Source of the DNA: a virus
Direction: 5' to 3' (one strand)
DNA: 64,000 nt
Virus record (IMG/VR): IMGVR_UViG_3300009537_002640
Coordinates: 1-64,000 of that record
A program made the translations under genes and the position numbers. This document shows positions 50,232 through 58,136 of this stretch, piece after piece. A model generated the notes under the pieces. The model was not told the origin of the DNA. It saw only the letters and a program-made list of their open reading frames with translations, and made no database searches. The stretch's first letter is position 1. Every line of letters starts with the position of its first letter.

Positions 50232-50518
50232 TTCAAAGCCCACTTGTATAGCATTGTAGTATGCCCAAGAAGAGCCTCCTCCTCTGTTGCATACCTATTA
50301 CCATCCATATCTTGAAAACTATCGAGAGGGAACACCATAGTTTCAAACGTCATTGGCATACCAGTTAGTTTTTGAAAGTTATCGAGACCTGTCCACACGG
50401 TAGAGATTACACAATCATTAAGCTTAGAGTATGCTACTCGTTTGTAGCTATCATCACTCATTAGCTTCATCCACTCTTCTATCTCTATAAGGTTTCCCTG
50501 CTTATCCCAACAGTCCAT
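50222..50518 (-). CDS. Hypothetical protein, 98 residues
   Basis: No named family was recognised. The sequence has DCWDKQGNLIEIEEWMKLM, ISTVWTGLDNF and MVFPLDSFQDMDGNRYATEEEALLGH, a pattern I associate with small conserved phage proteins. Its start is separated by one codon from the preceding stop and its 3' end overlaps the homing endonuclease start. Confidence 0.75.
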   Translation of the reverse strand: MDCWDKQGNLIEIEEWMKLMSDDSYKRVAYSKLNDCVISTVWTGLDNFQKLTGMPMTFETMVFPLDSFQDMDGNRYATEEEALLGHTTMLYKWALKCK

Positions 50519-50761
50519 TTACTTCTCCGCTTTCTCCCCAAGAAATTCTCCGAGCCTATCAATCATAGCCCTTTTGATGTCATCTCTATCCTTGACATGC
50601 TTTATATGTATCAAGTGCCACGTATCACCATCCACAAAACCTAAATGCAACGTCCGAGGGTTATTTTTGGGCTTAGGGTCGATGGCATTACCTAGAGCAT
50701 ATACAAAAGCTGTAGCAGCTGTTCCACCACCATAGCCCTTCTCTTTAAGCTTTTCACTCAT
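50519..50761 (-). CDS. Hypothetical protein, 80 residues
   Basis: The protein is basic/hydrophobic with GYGGGTAATAFVYALGNAI and HLIHIKHVKDRDDIKR. Its ATG overlaps the stop of the RHH-like gene as ATGA. No family recognised. Confidence 0.7.
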   Translation of the reverse strand: MSEKLKEKGYGGGTAATAFVYALGNAIDPKPKNNPRTLHLGFVDGDTWHLIHIKHVKDRDDIKRAMIDRLGEFLGEKAEK

Positions 50762-50999
50762 CGTTGCTCGTATCCTGACTATGATTTCCTAAGAGCAGTG
50801 TAAGAAACAATTCTCGTTCTTGCCCATCTGACTGCACTGCCTTTACAGCTACAGCCTTACTATCCACTAGAAACTTTGTCAGTGCCACGGCGTTGTTCAA
50901 AACCTCGACACGGCTCATTCCCAGGGCTTTAGACAGACTTCCCAGAGTTTCATACTGAGTCTTGGAAACCCTCATCTGCTTACTATCATTCTGCTTCAT
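50754..50999 (-). CDS. Ribbon-helix-helix-like small regulator
   Basis: In the 81-residue protein residues 8-45 (MRVSKTQYETLGSLSKALG, MSRVEVLNNAVALTKFLVD) resemble the ribbon-helix-helix fold of CopG/Arc repressors. It is the first gene of a short run after the 51.0 kb gap and could autoregulate it. GAGG precedes the ATG. Function inferred from fold only. Confidence 0.65.
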   Translation of the reverse strand: MKQNDSKQMRVSKTQYETLGSLSKALGMSRVEVLNNAVALTKFLVDSKAVAVKAVQSDGQERELFLTLLLGNHSQDTSNDE

Positions 51000-51092
51000 T
51001 GTATTTACCTCACTTGAAGGGTCTTACTATATGAGCCAAATATTAATAGGTTCCTGCCCCGCTGCTGACACAAAAATGATATACTTCTGATA
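51000..51092 (-). promoter_or_regulatory. Intergenic gap, possible promoter
   Basis: The 93-base gap between GT4 51093 and the RHH-like gene includes a TATAGT sequence on the minus strand (around 51027) without a good -35, and a Shine-Dalgarno GTGAGG before ATG 50999. A gap is rare here, so control sequences are likely, but no firm promoter was found. Confidence 0.35.
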
Positions 51093-51095
51093 TCA
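51072..51095 (-). terminator. Weak terminator-like hairpin after GT4 gene
   Basis: On the minus strand the arm TGATAT (51095-51090) pairs with ATATCA (51082-51077) around a 7-base loop, followed by TTTTT. The stem has only six AT-rich pairs, so termination would be partial. Confidence 0.4.
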
Positions 51096-52127
51096 GGCAA
51101 GTAGGCGCTCGTATAGCTCTTTATACCTAAGTGCTTGTTTTTTAACGTTAAATTCTCGCTCTACCAGGTCCCTTCCGGCCTGTCCAAACTGCTGGCACTT
51201 TTTAGGACTATCCTTCAGCTTAATAATAGCGCGAGCGATGCTATTACTATCATTTGGCTTAACGAGAATGCCACTAGTGTCTGCAAGAACAATTTCATTA
51301 GTTTGACCCACATCTGTTGCTACTACTGGCTTACCCAGAGCAGCTGCTTCTATAATAGAGTTTGATATACCATGATGAAATGCTGAACATACATAGAGAT
51401 TAGCTCCTGCCATTATAGGAGCGGGATTATCTAAGGCACCAGTAAATACACAATCATCGCCCATAGGTTTAGCCAGTTTACGCAGTTTAGGACGAATATC
51501 CTCTGCCGAATGCTCTGGCTTATCTCCTATCAGTACTAGCTTTATGTCATGGGTCTTTCTTGCCTTTAGCACAGCATTTAGTAGAACCTCAAATCCCTGT
51601 CCAATACCGCCCATCCTTGCACAATAGCAGACCACAAAATCATCAGGCTTAAAGTGGAGACGGTCGGGTTGAACAGACTTGTAGTAATCAACATCTAGCC
51701 CATTGCGTATTACTTCCAATGGACCCTGATAGTTCTTGCGTATAAGTGGTACTGTTCCCTCATTAGATGCTACTACATAATCCACGCTGCTTCGCCCAAT
51801 ATTGCAAGAACGAGGACCTGCTGTGCGCTCAATCACAATAGGAGGATTCGGAACATTCTTAGCAATCTTTCCGAGCCACTCTTTATTTCCAAACTGCACT
51901 ATATCGGGCTTTTGAGTAATGAGCCTATGGTTGATTGCTTCGAAGTTACTACCCAGATATTCAGCCCTACCTAGCTGATGAAATCTGGAGTTGATGTTCT
52001 TGTTGTCTACTGCTATAAAGCTAAACTCAAAATCACTACATAGTTCCATGCATAGATTTATAAGAAAGGTTGGCCATCCTCCCATATGCAAATCACCAAT
52101 GAGATAGGTTATCTTTGGTTTCACCAT
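51093..52127 (-). CDS. GT4-like glycosyltransferase
   Basis: ATG 52127 is preferred (GTG 52133 is also possible), giving 344 residues. GT-B/GT4 pattern: LIGDLHMGGWPTFLINLC, IERTAGPRS, VIRNGLDVDYYKS, VCYCARMGGIGQGFEVLLNA, then LYVCSAFHHGISNSIIEAAA and LGKPVVATDVGQTNEIV (donor-binding E and G/V-P/T-D-x-G). It probably adds a sugar to the surface glycan. The first bases overlap the next upstream gene. Confidence 0.92.
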   Translation of the reverse strand: MVKPKITYLIGDLHMGGWPTFLINLCMELCSDFEFSFIAVDNKNINSRFHQLGRAEYLGSNFEAINHRLITQKPDIVQFGNKEWLGKIAKNVPNPPIVIERTAGPRSCNIGRSSVDYVVASNEGTVPLIRKNYQGPLEVIRNGLDVDYYKSVQPDRLHFKPDDFVVCYCARMGGIGQGFEVLLNAVLKARKTHDIKLVLIGDKPEHSAEDIRPKLRKLAKPMGDDCVFTGALDNPAPIMAGANLYVCSAFHHGISNSIIEAAALGKPVVATDVGQTNEIVLADTSGILVKPNDSNSIARAIIKLKDSPKKCQQFGQAGRDLVEREFNVKKQALRYKELYERLLA

Positions 52128-52483
52128 GTCCACTCGCCTGCAGCAATTGGACTATCAATTGGCCCAAACTTAATATCGGCGCCCCACAACATATTCTTTC
52201 TAATATGCTTCACAATGCCGGGGTCTTGGGATTGAACCTTAGCCTTAAAATCCTCTAACCACGCTAACGGCAGAACAATGACTAACGCAACGTTACCATG
52301 TTTATCGTGCTGCACCTTGGCTTCGGAAACTTGTCTAACCCAATCATCAGGCATCTCTACCTGTTCTATCTCAAGCTTAGGTTCTGGCCATGGAGCAATA
52401 TTTTCTGGATCAAGCCCTATATCATCTAGTTTCTTCTTTAGCTTGTCTAGTATTACCCGTCTTTCTTCTTTAGTTTTGGTCAT
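52121..52483 (-). CDS. Hypothetical protein, 120 residues
   Basis: A basic N-terminal helix (KTKEERRVILDKLKKKLDD) precedes a beta-rich end (VALVIVLPLAWLEDFKAKV, WGADIKFGPIDSP). It overlaps neighbours on both sides by a few bases. No family recognised. Confidence 0.68.
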   Translation of the reverse strand: MTKTKEERRVILDKLKKKLDDIGLDPENIAPWPEPKLEIEQVEMPDDWVRQVSEAKVQHDKHGNVALVIVLPLAWLEDFKAKVQSQDPGIVKHIRKNMLWGADIKFGPIDSPIAAGEWTW

Positions 52484-52953
52484 CTTTTACCCTTCCAAAA
52501 ACAAATAGTAAATCTATCATCAAGTATCTCTTCTAGCACAGGACGAACATCAACCCATCTAAGGTTTCCGTTATTAACCCCCGGTGCTGGTATCAAAACC
52601 TTCTTCCAGGAATTTGCATCAGCTATCTCAACTATCTGTTGGGCTGATTTTCTTATCAACTCAATATCACTATCTTCCCACGGAGAATGCTTTGTAGGAA
52701 AAGCTAGAACGCTCAGAAATCGTTTCTCTATCTTAAACGTCTCAATCACCTGACAGCGGTTTCCGTTTTTCTTTACCTTCTGTCCAGCAGTAATATCCAT
52801 ACCAGGAAACCTATCACGAAATTGCTTGGCAACCCCTGCACCCATTATAAGGGCGCCATTCTTCTTAATAGAACCATTAGAGGTGAAGCATATAGCATCT
52901 GCTTTGCTTAACGCCTCGGCTGAAAGAACGTTTAGTTTCCTTGCAATTTTCAT
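52480..52953 (-). CDS. Macro-domain (ADP-ribose-binding) protein
   Basis: The 157-residue protein fits the macro fold: ADAICFTSNGSIKKNGALIMGAG at the N-terminus (substrate loop NG...GAGVAKQFRDRFPGM), FLSVLAFPTKHSPWEDSDIEL, then VLIPAPGVNNGNLRWVDVRPV (the second Gly-rich loop and W). These domains bind ADP-ribose or ADP-ribose-1''-phosphate and may remove it from proteins or RNA. A phage copy could counter host ADP-ribosylation or recycle NAD products. The ATG overlaps the preceding stop as ATGA. Confidence 0.78.
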   Translation of the reverse strand: MKIARKLNVLSAEALSKADAICFTSNGSIKKNGALIMGAGVAKQFRDRFPGMDITAGQKVKKNGNRCQVIETFKIEKRFLSVLAFPTKHSPWEDSDIELIRKSAQQIVEIADANSWKKVLIPAPGVNNGNLRWVDVRPVLEEILDDRFTICFWKGKR

Positions 52954-53159
52954 CTCTTAAATTCCCACCAGCCATCTATCATTTCAAAAATCTTGATGGC
53001 TATATCATCGGCTTCCTTAATGGTAGTGTTATCTGGCAAATACTTCCACAACAAATCATTAATCTCTCGCTTGCCATTCTCTCGCCAACACTCGAACGCC
53101 TCTTCGTTATCAGAAGACTCCAATGCCTTCTCAAACTCATAATCTAAACTACTATCCAT
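52950..53159 (-). CDS. Hypothetical small acidic protein
   Basis: The 69-residue helical, acidic protein (YEFEKALESSDNEEAFECW, IKIFEMIDGWWEFKR) has an unknown role. Its ATG overlaps the TAG stop of the previous gene, supporting TAG as a true stop. Confidence 0.7.
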   Translation of the reverse strand: MDSSLDYEFEKALESSDNEEAFECWRENGKREINDLLWKYLPDNTTIKEADDIAIKIFEMIDGWWEFKR

Positions 53160-53442
53160 TTTCTAACCTCAGTTTAATAATAGGTGCGGGGCTTATGTGT
53201 GGAAACCTTAGCACCCTGCCCCTCATTCGTATCTTTAGTTTCTCTAACCAAGAAGGCTCATACAGCTCTGTATACACTAAAGTAAAGGGCTCGCCATATC
53301 TGTCCATATTGTAATACATGGCGTTCAGATGGCTTTCTTTTACATAAACATCTCCCTGCTTATATATCTTAACCATGCCAATATTTACATCGTGTTTTAG
53401 TAAGCCTAAATATGTGCCTACTACGCTGGTTCTAGTAAACAT
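53152..53442 (-). CDS. Hypothetical protein, 96 residues
   Basis: ATG 53442 overlaps the previous stop as TGATG (TTG 53445 is less likely). The protein is beta-rich, with an aromatic stretch ESHLNAMYYNMDRYG, and ends in basic residues. It stops in TAG. No family recognised. Confidence 0.7.
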   Translation of the reverse strand: MFTRTSVVGTYLGLLKHDVNIGMVKIYKQGDVYVKESHLNAMYYNMDRYGEPFTLVYTELYEPSWLEKLKIRMRGRVLRFPHISPAPIIKLRLENG

Positions 53443-53990
53443 CAAACCTCAATCACTTTCTCGAAGTAGTTGAATATAAACTCTGCCCTCTCTTCATCAG
53501 TGGTGGGCACTTCAATCAACGGAACCTTGTGCTTATCCAGAAATGACCTAAGCAACTTGTGATTTTCCTTCGACCCCTCTTCTGATTCAAATCTACCCCG
53601 CGTATCATATGGCTTGTTTCTCCTCAGCCAAAAGTTGTGATGAATAACCCCATTCTCTTGGGCATAATCCATAAAGTTGTGGACTGCTGGAGAAATAATT
53701 TCTTTACCCACATATCTCTGTTCATAGAATGCTGATAGCCACAAAGGACTATCGGTGATTATGTAGTCTACCTTATCATACAGGATGGACTCTCTCCGTG
53801 CCTGCTTTCCGAAAATGTACGCTTGATCAAATTTGCCCGGAAGACGTTGTTCCCAAGCCATCGTTTTTACATATTCGGAAACCAACTCTGTGTGCCTTCC
53901 TGCCATTTTAAACTTAGCAAATGTTGCAGCAGCTGTGGTTGATTTCCCAACTCCACTCGCACCGAATAAATTAACTACTTTTGTTACCAT
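53442..53990 (-). CDS. AAA/P-loop kinase-like ATPase
   Basis: ATG 53990 ([17 protein letters not shown]) is preferred over GTG 53999. Walker A is [14 protein letters not shown] near residue 12, with an acidic strand [16 protein letters not shown] near 90 and a lid-like [15 protein letters not shown]. The small size (182 residues) and the DSPLW motif resemble nucleoside or nicotinamide-riboside kinases (NadR-type AAA_28). It likely phosphorylates a nucleoside or cofactor precursor; substrate unknown. Confidence 0.8.
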   Translation of the reverse strand: MVTKVVNLFGASGVGKSTTAAATFAKFKMAGRHTELVSEYVKTMAWEQRLPGKFDQAYIFGKQARRESILYDKVDYIITDSPLWLSAFYEQRYVGKEIISPAVHNFMDYAQENGVIHHNFWLRRNKPYDTRGRFESEEGSKENHKLLRSFLDKHKVPLIEVPTTDEERAEFIFNYFEKVIEV

Positions 53991-54144
53991 GTTTGGCACC
54001 TTTAGATAAATTGTCTTTAGCCCATAGGGGCTGAAGGTTTGTATAATGGCAAGCCTTTTTGACTTGCTCTATGTCAGTTAAGTCAAACTTGGACAATGGA
54101 TTTATGTGGTCAATGTGCCACAACCCATAGTTTTCCCACGACAT
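53971..54144 (-). pseudogene. HNH homing-endonuclease remnant or short HNH protein
   Basis: On the minus strand ATG 54144 to TAA 53971 encodes 57 residues starting [20 protein letters not shown] and containing [18 protein letters not shown]. These are the two conserved C-terminal blocks (HIDH, NLQPLW) of phage HNH endonucleases. Full enzymes have 120-200 residues; the upstream part is cut by the stop of the previous gene at 54176, leaving about eight more in-frame codons. GGAGAAGAA before ATG could still allow expression. It overlaps the kinase-like gene by about 20 bases. Best read as the 3' remnant of an HNH gene. Confidence 0.75.
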
Positions 54145-54175
54145 TTCTTCTCCGGTTTCAGGGAAACCTTATTCA

Positions 54176-55279
54176 TTATGCTTCGCCTTTTGCTACTTTT
54201 AATATTGCGTTAGCTGTTCTCTCATAAGCCTTTCCATCATCAGAAAAGCAATGCTTCTTTGCATAATCTTTGAATGCAGGAATATCATCGGGTTTGATTT
54301 CATAACTATATGAATTCAACACTGTGGCTAATTCCCCCATCTCTGCATCTATCATTGTTTTTGGGTCTGCTGGCCAGTTTGTTACATACTTGCGTCTATT
54401 GATATTCACAAGAGGCTTTGGAAACAAGCAGGTCTCCATAGCTATACTAGAACGAACATTTAGGACAACATCACATGCTCTAATGGCCCTGTATCCTTCT
54501 TCAGCTTTTACAACTGCTATTCCGGGTGCAAAATTCTGCCATGAATGTTTACCTTCATAATGTTGATTTTTGTGAACTATCCCTACCTGTGCTGGCATAC
54601 TAGCCGTGTAATCAAGAGGATGCGCCTTTACCATTATCTCATAGTCCGGGCATTGTTGTTTTACTATACTAACTATTTCGGAATATTCATTGTTTACACC
54701 ATGCTGATGTCCAAGCTCTCCAGGATTGGCAGGAGTGAGTATTGCAAGCTTCTTTTCTGGATTTAGCCCATAAGACTCCATGAATACCTTTCGATTTGCA
54801 GTAATCGTGGCCGCAGCGTCATAGTGTATTGTACCCGTTGTGAAGATATTTTTATAGGTTTTTGGAAACTTTTTCAGGGTGGCAAGCTTTAGTTCCTTGC
54901 TCTTTGCGGTGAGATAGTGAGCCGGGCATTGTCTTACACGAATATCAATTCCTGATGGGTCGTACATAAAAACTATTCTGCCAAACTTACGAGCCGATAG
55001 TGCGGCTTCACCTCCGGCACCCTTGTAAGCAAAACGAGAGACTATAATGTCACCTTTTTTAGTTAGCCTGTCGTCTGCTATATACATCGGTTTAGATATA
55101 GTTTTTATATTTAGCGCATTAAACCTTTCAGCGAATCTCGGTGTGGTTAACCTAATATCGCCCTCTTGTAACACATACGTCACATCAAGTCCGAGTTCTT
55201 CTAATTTGTGATAGAGCGGAAACTCTAAAAAAGGAAACGTGGGTAAAAACAAATCGCTGTATATAAACACTCTAGTCAT
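54176..55279 (-). CDS. GT-B glycosyltransferase, CDP-glycerol glycerophosphotransferase-like clan
   Basis: The 367-residue protein has a GT-B layout with YSDLFLPTFPF at the start, VFMYDPSGIDIR, IFTTGTIHYD, the C-domain LAILTPANPGELGHQHGV, PDYEIMVKAHPLDY and the nucleotide site RACDVVLNVRSSIAMETCLFPKPLVNI. The AHPLD and S/R-S-x-x-x-E motifs fit teichoic/capsular polymerases. It starts at the stop of the 34-residue membrane protein. Likely adds a sugar or glycerophosphate to the surface polymer. Confidence 0.82.
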   Translation of the reverse strand: MTRVFIYSDLFLPTFPFLEFPLYHKLEELGLDVTYVLQEGDIRLTTPRFAERFNALNIKTISKPMYIADDRLTKKGDIIVSRFAYKGAGGEAALSARKFGRIVFMYDPSGIDIRVRQCPAHYLTAKSKELKLATLKKFPKTYKNIFTTGTIHYDAAATITANRKVFMESYGLNPEKKLAILTPANPGELGHQHGVNNEYSEIVSIVKQQCPDYEIMVKAHPLDYTASMPAQVGIVHKNQHYEGKHSWQNFAPGIAVVKAEEGYRAIRACDVVLNVRSSIAMETCLFPKPLVNINRRKYVTNWPADPKTMIDAEMGELATVLNSYSYEIKPDDIPAFKDYAKKHCFSDDGKAYERTANAILKVAKGEA

Positions 55280-55376
55280 ATTTCTTTTCTCTTAACATTA
55301 TCTTGCCTATTATAATAACTGACGCTGGCACCACTACTGCTGCAATCATTATGACTGCTCCTATATAACCTATCAT
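55272..55376 (-). CDS. Single-span membrane microprotein (34 residues)
   Basis: ATG 55376 overlaps the TGA of the GT2 gene (ATGA) and the TAG stop overlaps the next gene's start region (TATGACTAG). The product is one hydrophobic helix from residue 3 to about 24 (IGAVIMIAAVVVPA, SVIIIG) and a basic-acidic tail (KIMLREKKYD). The fit with both neighbours supports translation. It resembles the 26-residue membrane microprotein at 45.7 kb in size, location and coupling. Function unknown. Confidence 0.68.
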   Translation of the reverse strand: MIGYIGAVIMIAAVVVPASVIIIGKIMLREKKYD

Positions 55377-55978
55377 CTCAATCCCTTAGCATTATGAGTT
55401 ATTGACTCATCATGCATTGTATAACGATAAAGAGGGATGGGTATGTTGTATATCCTATACTTCTTCAAAAATCTATTTCTGAAGTCTACATCCTCTCTCG
55501 GTAGCCTCTCATCATAAAGCCCAATATCTATCAATTGATCCACCCTATACATGACACCACAGGCTATTGGCCAAGTATCACCATTTCTACGACGCAAAAT
55601 ATTCTCTTTTAAATCCACTTCATAGTAATCTGAAGATGTGGCATCCATATCTTTATTTGATGCGAGAAACAGTTGGTGCACTTTTAGAAAATCTTGATTT
55701 ACATAATCATCTGCATCAACTCTAACTATCAATTTACCTAACGCTGCCTGAATAGCCTTATTACAGGTAGCCGCCAAGCCCAAATTTTCATCGTTGTATA
55801 TTGCTCGCACTTTGTCTTCATTCATAGAAATTATATCTCGACTATTGTCGGTGCTGCAATCATCAATAACAATAATTTCATACTCGTCACTATGATAGGA
55901 TTGGGTAAGGAGGGACCTTATACATCTTGGCAGAAATCTTCCATAATTATAATTAGTAACTATTACTGACACTTCCAT
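55373..55978 (-). CDS. GT2 (GT-A fold) glycosyltransferase
   Basis: The 201-residue inverting transferase has VSVIVTNYNYGRFLPRCI, IIVIDDCSTDNS, LGLAATCNKAI, RVDADDYVNQDFL (the DxD motif) and LPREDVDFRNRF (acidic catalytic region), then a C-terminal tail. It is shorter than typical GT2 (250-300) but complete in its core. It overlaps the Cys-rich gene by one base. Confidence 0.9.
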   Translation of the reverse strand: MEVSVIVTNYNYGRFLPRCIRSLLTQSYHSDEYEIIVIDDCSTDNSRDIISMNEDKVRAIYNDENLGLAATCNKAIQAALGKLIVRVDADDYVNQDFLKVHQLFLASNKDMDATSSDYYEVDLKENILRRRNGDTWPIACGVMYRVDQLIDIGLYDERLPREDVDFRNRFLKKYRIYNIPIPLYRYTMHDESITHNAKGLR

Positions 55979-56328
55979 TATTTATTCCTCGGCAACATAG
56001 TTTGATACAGTACACGGGGCATGAAATCGCGCATATTGTTATATACCTGGCTGAAAATTTGTCCCTTGCATGCTTCACACTTTCTACTGCACTTTTGTCC
56101 ATCATACGCAATGTGAGTAACTATACGAATTTTCCATCTGGTTTCGCAGCACTTAGGACAATTGTTGGAACGCTTACAGAACTTTCCATTTACATGATTA
56201 TGTTTTAACTCATCACTAAATGCTGCCTCTTTGATTGCCAGAGTGCAGGATGCGCAATCACACTTTCTACGACTATAAACTCGTCCATGATGATACTTAC
56301 AGTTCTCTACCATGTATCCGTGATTCAT
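55978..56328 (-). CDS. Cys-rich zinc-binding protein
   Basis: The 116-residue protein has 12 or 13 Cys arranged as CKYHH, KCDCASC, FCKRSNNCPKCC and KCSRKCEACKG, plus His residues. This pattern suggests several zinc sites, possibly two or three treble clefs. The remainder is basic. It lies between two glycosyltransferases. No family recognised. Confidence 0.72.
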   Translation of the reverse strand: MNHGYMVENCKYHHGRVYSRRKCDCASCTLAIKEAAFSDELKHNHVNGKFCKRSNNCPKCCETRWKIRIVTHIAYDGQKCSRKCEACKGQIFSQVYNNMRDFMPRVLYQTMLPRNK

Positions 56329-56330
56329 CT

Positions 56331-57494
56331 TTAAACCCTTATTAGTTCTTTTATAGCTTGTAGTGCTCTCTTGTGGTGTTGCCCATCAAACGTTAAGCCC
56401 AAATCAAACATATGCTTATTTTGATTTTGTAGCTGCACTGCGTTGTCTGAATTAACTGCTGTGAGAATAATCTCTTCAAACACATCTTGGCTATCTGCAT
56501 GATATGCACAATCGTTCTTAATGGTATCCAGATTGTCGTTTCCTCCAGCAAATACATTATCTGCCACCCTAACTATAACAAGTGGCTTATTTGCTAAACA
56601 CGCCTCAATTTCTACAGTGGACCTTCCTGCCAGAACTATAACATCGGTGGCAGCAATAATAGGATAAGGATCACCAAAGGGCGCGACGAACTTAACATAA
56701 GGACTTTCTTTCAAAGACATAAATTCGTCTATAATCTCTACTGCCCAAGCTTCGCCTGACTTGGCCTTGATATCAATAAAGCTAAATGTATTTTCTTTTT
56801 TAGGTTTTACCACTAACAACCAGTTGTTTTTTTCTGCCAGTTTGGCCAATTTAATAACAGACAAATAAAAATCTACAGAGTGCGCTATGAAATCGCTTCG
56901 GCCATACTTGTGTCCAAAGATAGTTACAATCTTATTAGCCTGAGAGTTTTCTAACAAAGCCCTTCTACACTCATTACTTCGTTGTACTCTGTCATATAGT
57001 ACATCAAATTGTGGTAGGGCATTTAACACAATCTTCTCTGAGGGTACATTGGCATTGTTCATAAGCAAAGTTCTAAAATTATGTATGCCTCCCAGTAATA
57101 AATCAAAATTAGCCCAAGTTTCAGAGAATGATCGCTTTACATTAGCTGGGCTTGCGTCCCAAACTCCGTGACCAACATATACAATTTTCATACCATATTT
57201 TTTCATCTTAGTATGCCAAGTCCCAGAATTATGACACTGAACCACCACATTTGGCTTTTGATTCTTAAGAGAAAATTTGAAATGATAATCTATGTCATAT
57301 TTATAATGAGGCAATTGCAACCCTTTAGAAGAAATAAAGTTGGGTGTACATGCAAATTGCTTGATACCCTTCTCAGGCTTAAATGACTCGAAGACCCTAA
57401 CATGCTCTCTTTTCATAAAGTGGTACATTATGCGTTTCTGTTTTTCCACCTTTTTCTGTTCTGTCAACGTTGTGGCTTTCAATTTTTTGCCCAT
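56331..57494 (-). CDS. GT-B glycosyltransferase, polysaccharide-polymerase-like
   Basis: The 387-residue GT-B protein has a basic N-terminal helix, IVYVGHGVWDASP, FGHKYGRSDFIAH, LVVKPKKENTFSFID and the C-domain TDVIVLAGRSTVEIEACLANKPLVIV (S-T-V-E donor site). It resembles the family of CDP-glycerol/hexose polymerases also seen at 54176 and 58126. TAA ends it two bases before the Cys-rich gene. Substrate unknown. Confidence 0.82.
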   Translation of the reverse strand: MGKKLKATTLTEQKKVEKQKRIMYHFMKREHVRVFESFKPEKGIKQFACTPNFISSKGLQLPHYKYDIDYHFKFSLKNQKPNVVVQCHNSGTWHTKMKKYGMKIVYVGHGVWDASPANVKRSFSETWANFDLLLGGIHNFRTLLMNNANVPSEKIVLNALPQFDVLYDRVQRSNECRRALLENSQANKIVTIFGHKYGRSDFIAHSVDFYLSVIKLAKLAEKNNWLLVVKPKKENTFSFIDIKAKSGEAWAVEIIDEFMSLKESPYVKFVAPFGDPYPIIAATDVIVLAGRSTVEIEACLANKPLVIVRVADNVFAGGNDNLDTIKNDCAYHADSQDVFEEIILTAVNSDNAVQLQNQNKHMFDLGLTFDGQHHKRALQAIKELIRV

Positions 57495-57509
57495 TGGGAA
57501 CTCCCGGGT

Positions 57510-58136
57510 TTACACTTTTACAACCACTAACTCTCTCGCCCCATTAGTTTGTACTTCCTCTGGCAATGGAATTACTTGTGGGTCGTAGCCCAAATCCTTA
57601 TATATCGATACTAAATCAGGATTCCATTGCACCTGGTCTGACACTTTGTAGGTTGGCTTCATGTGCTTTGGCCCAGCAGCAACCTCATTATTTCCTAGTT
57701 GTTCTAGATGCATTACATACTTAAATGCAGCAGGAACTATCTGAACCTCTATCACATTTCGCATTGTTTCGGGCGGAACATGTATTAGCACACCAGAAGT
57801 AAATATAATGTCCGCCTCCCAGTTCACAAAGTCTAAATCATGCAAGTCTTCACATAGCAACCTAACATCTGAACCTAGTTTTTCTTGGGCGAATTTAACT
57901 GCCTTAGGGTTCACTTCTACGCCACTCACCTGTTTGTCTGGAAAGGCTTCCCTAATGTATCGTAAGTTTCTGCCAGCAAAGAAACCTACCTCACCTATAG
58001 AATCAAATTCATAATTTCTAAGTTGTTCCACAAACCACTTAGAGCGCTTGGTTGCTGGAGGCGAGTCCCAATACGACTGAATAATCTTTAAGTCTTTTCC
58101 TGCCCAATGTTGAGCCTGTGTTTTCTTATCTACCAT
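57510..58136 (-). CDS. SAM-dependent methyltransferase (paralogue of 59208 gene)
   Basis: The start is set at ATG 58136 (MVDKKTQAQHW) with GGGAG upstream. Motifs include SIGEVGFFAGRNLRYI (motif I), SGVEVNPKAVKFAQ, DIIFTSGVLIHVPPETM and WNPDLVSIYKDLGYDP. The related gene at 59208 shows VLIHIPPDG and RPNLIDYYAKLGY at matching places. The pattern GVLIHVPP is typical of methyltransferases in pseudaminic/legionaminic acid-type glycan loci. Both paralogues lie by glycosyltransferases, as in a duplicated module. Confidence 0.88.
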   Translation of the reverse strand: MVDKKTQAQHWAGKDLKIIQSYWDSPPATKRSKWFVEQLRNYEFDSIGEVGFFAGRNLRYIREAFPDKQVSGVEVNPKAVKFAQEKLGSDVRLLCEDLHDLDFVNWEADIIFTSGVLIHVPPETMRNVIEVQIVPAAFKYVMHLEQLGNNEVAAGPKHMKPTYKVSDQVQWNPDLVSIYKDLGYDPQVIPLPEEVQTNGARELVVVKV

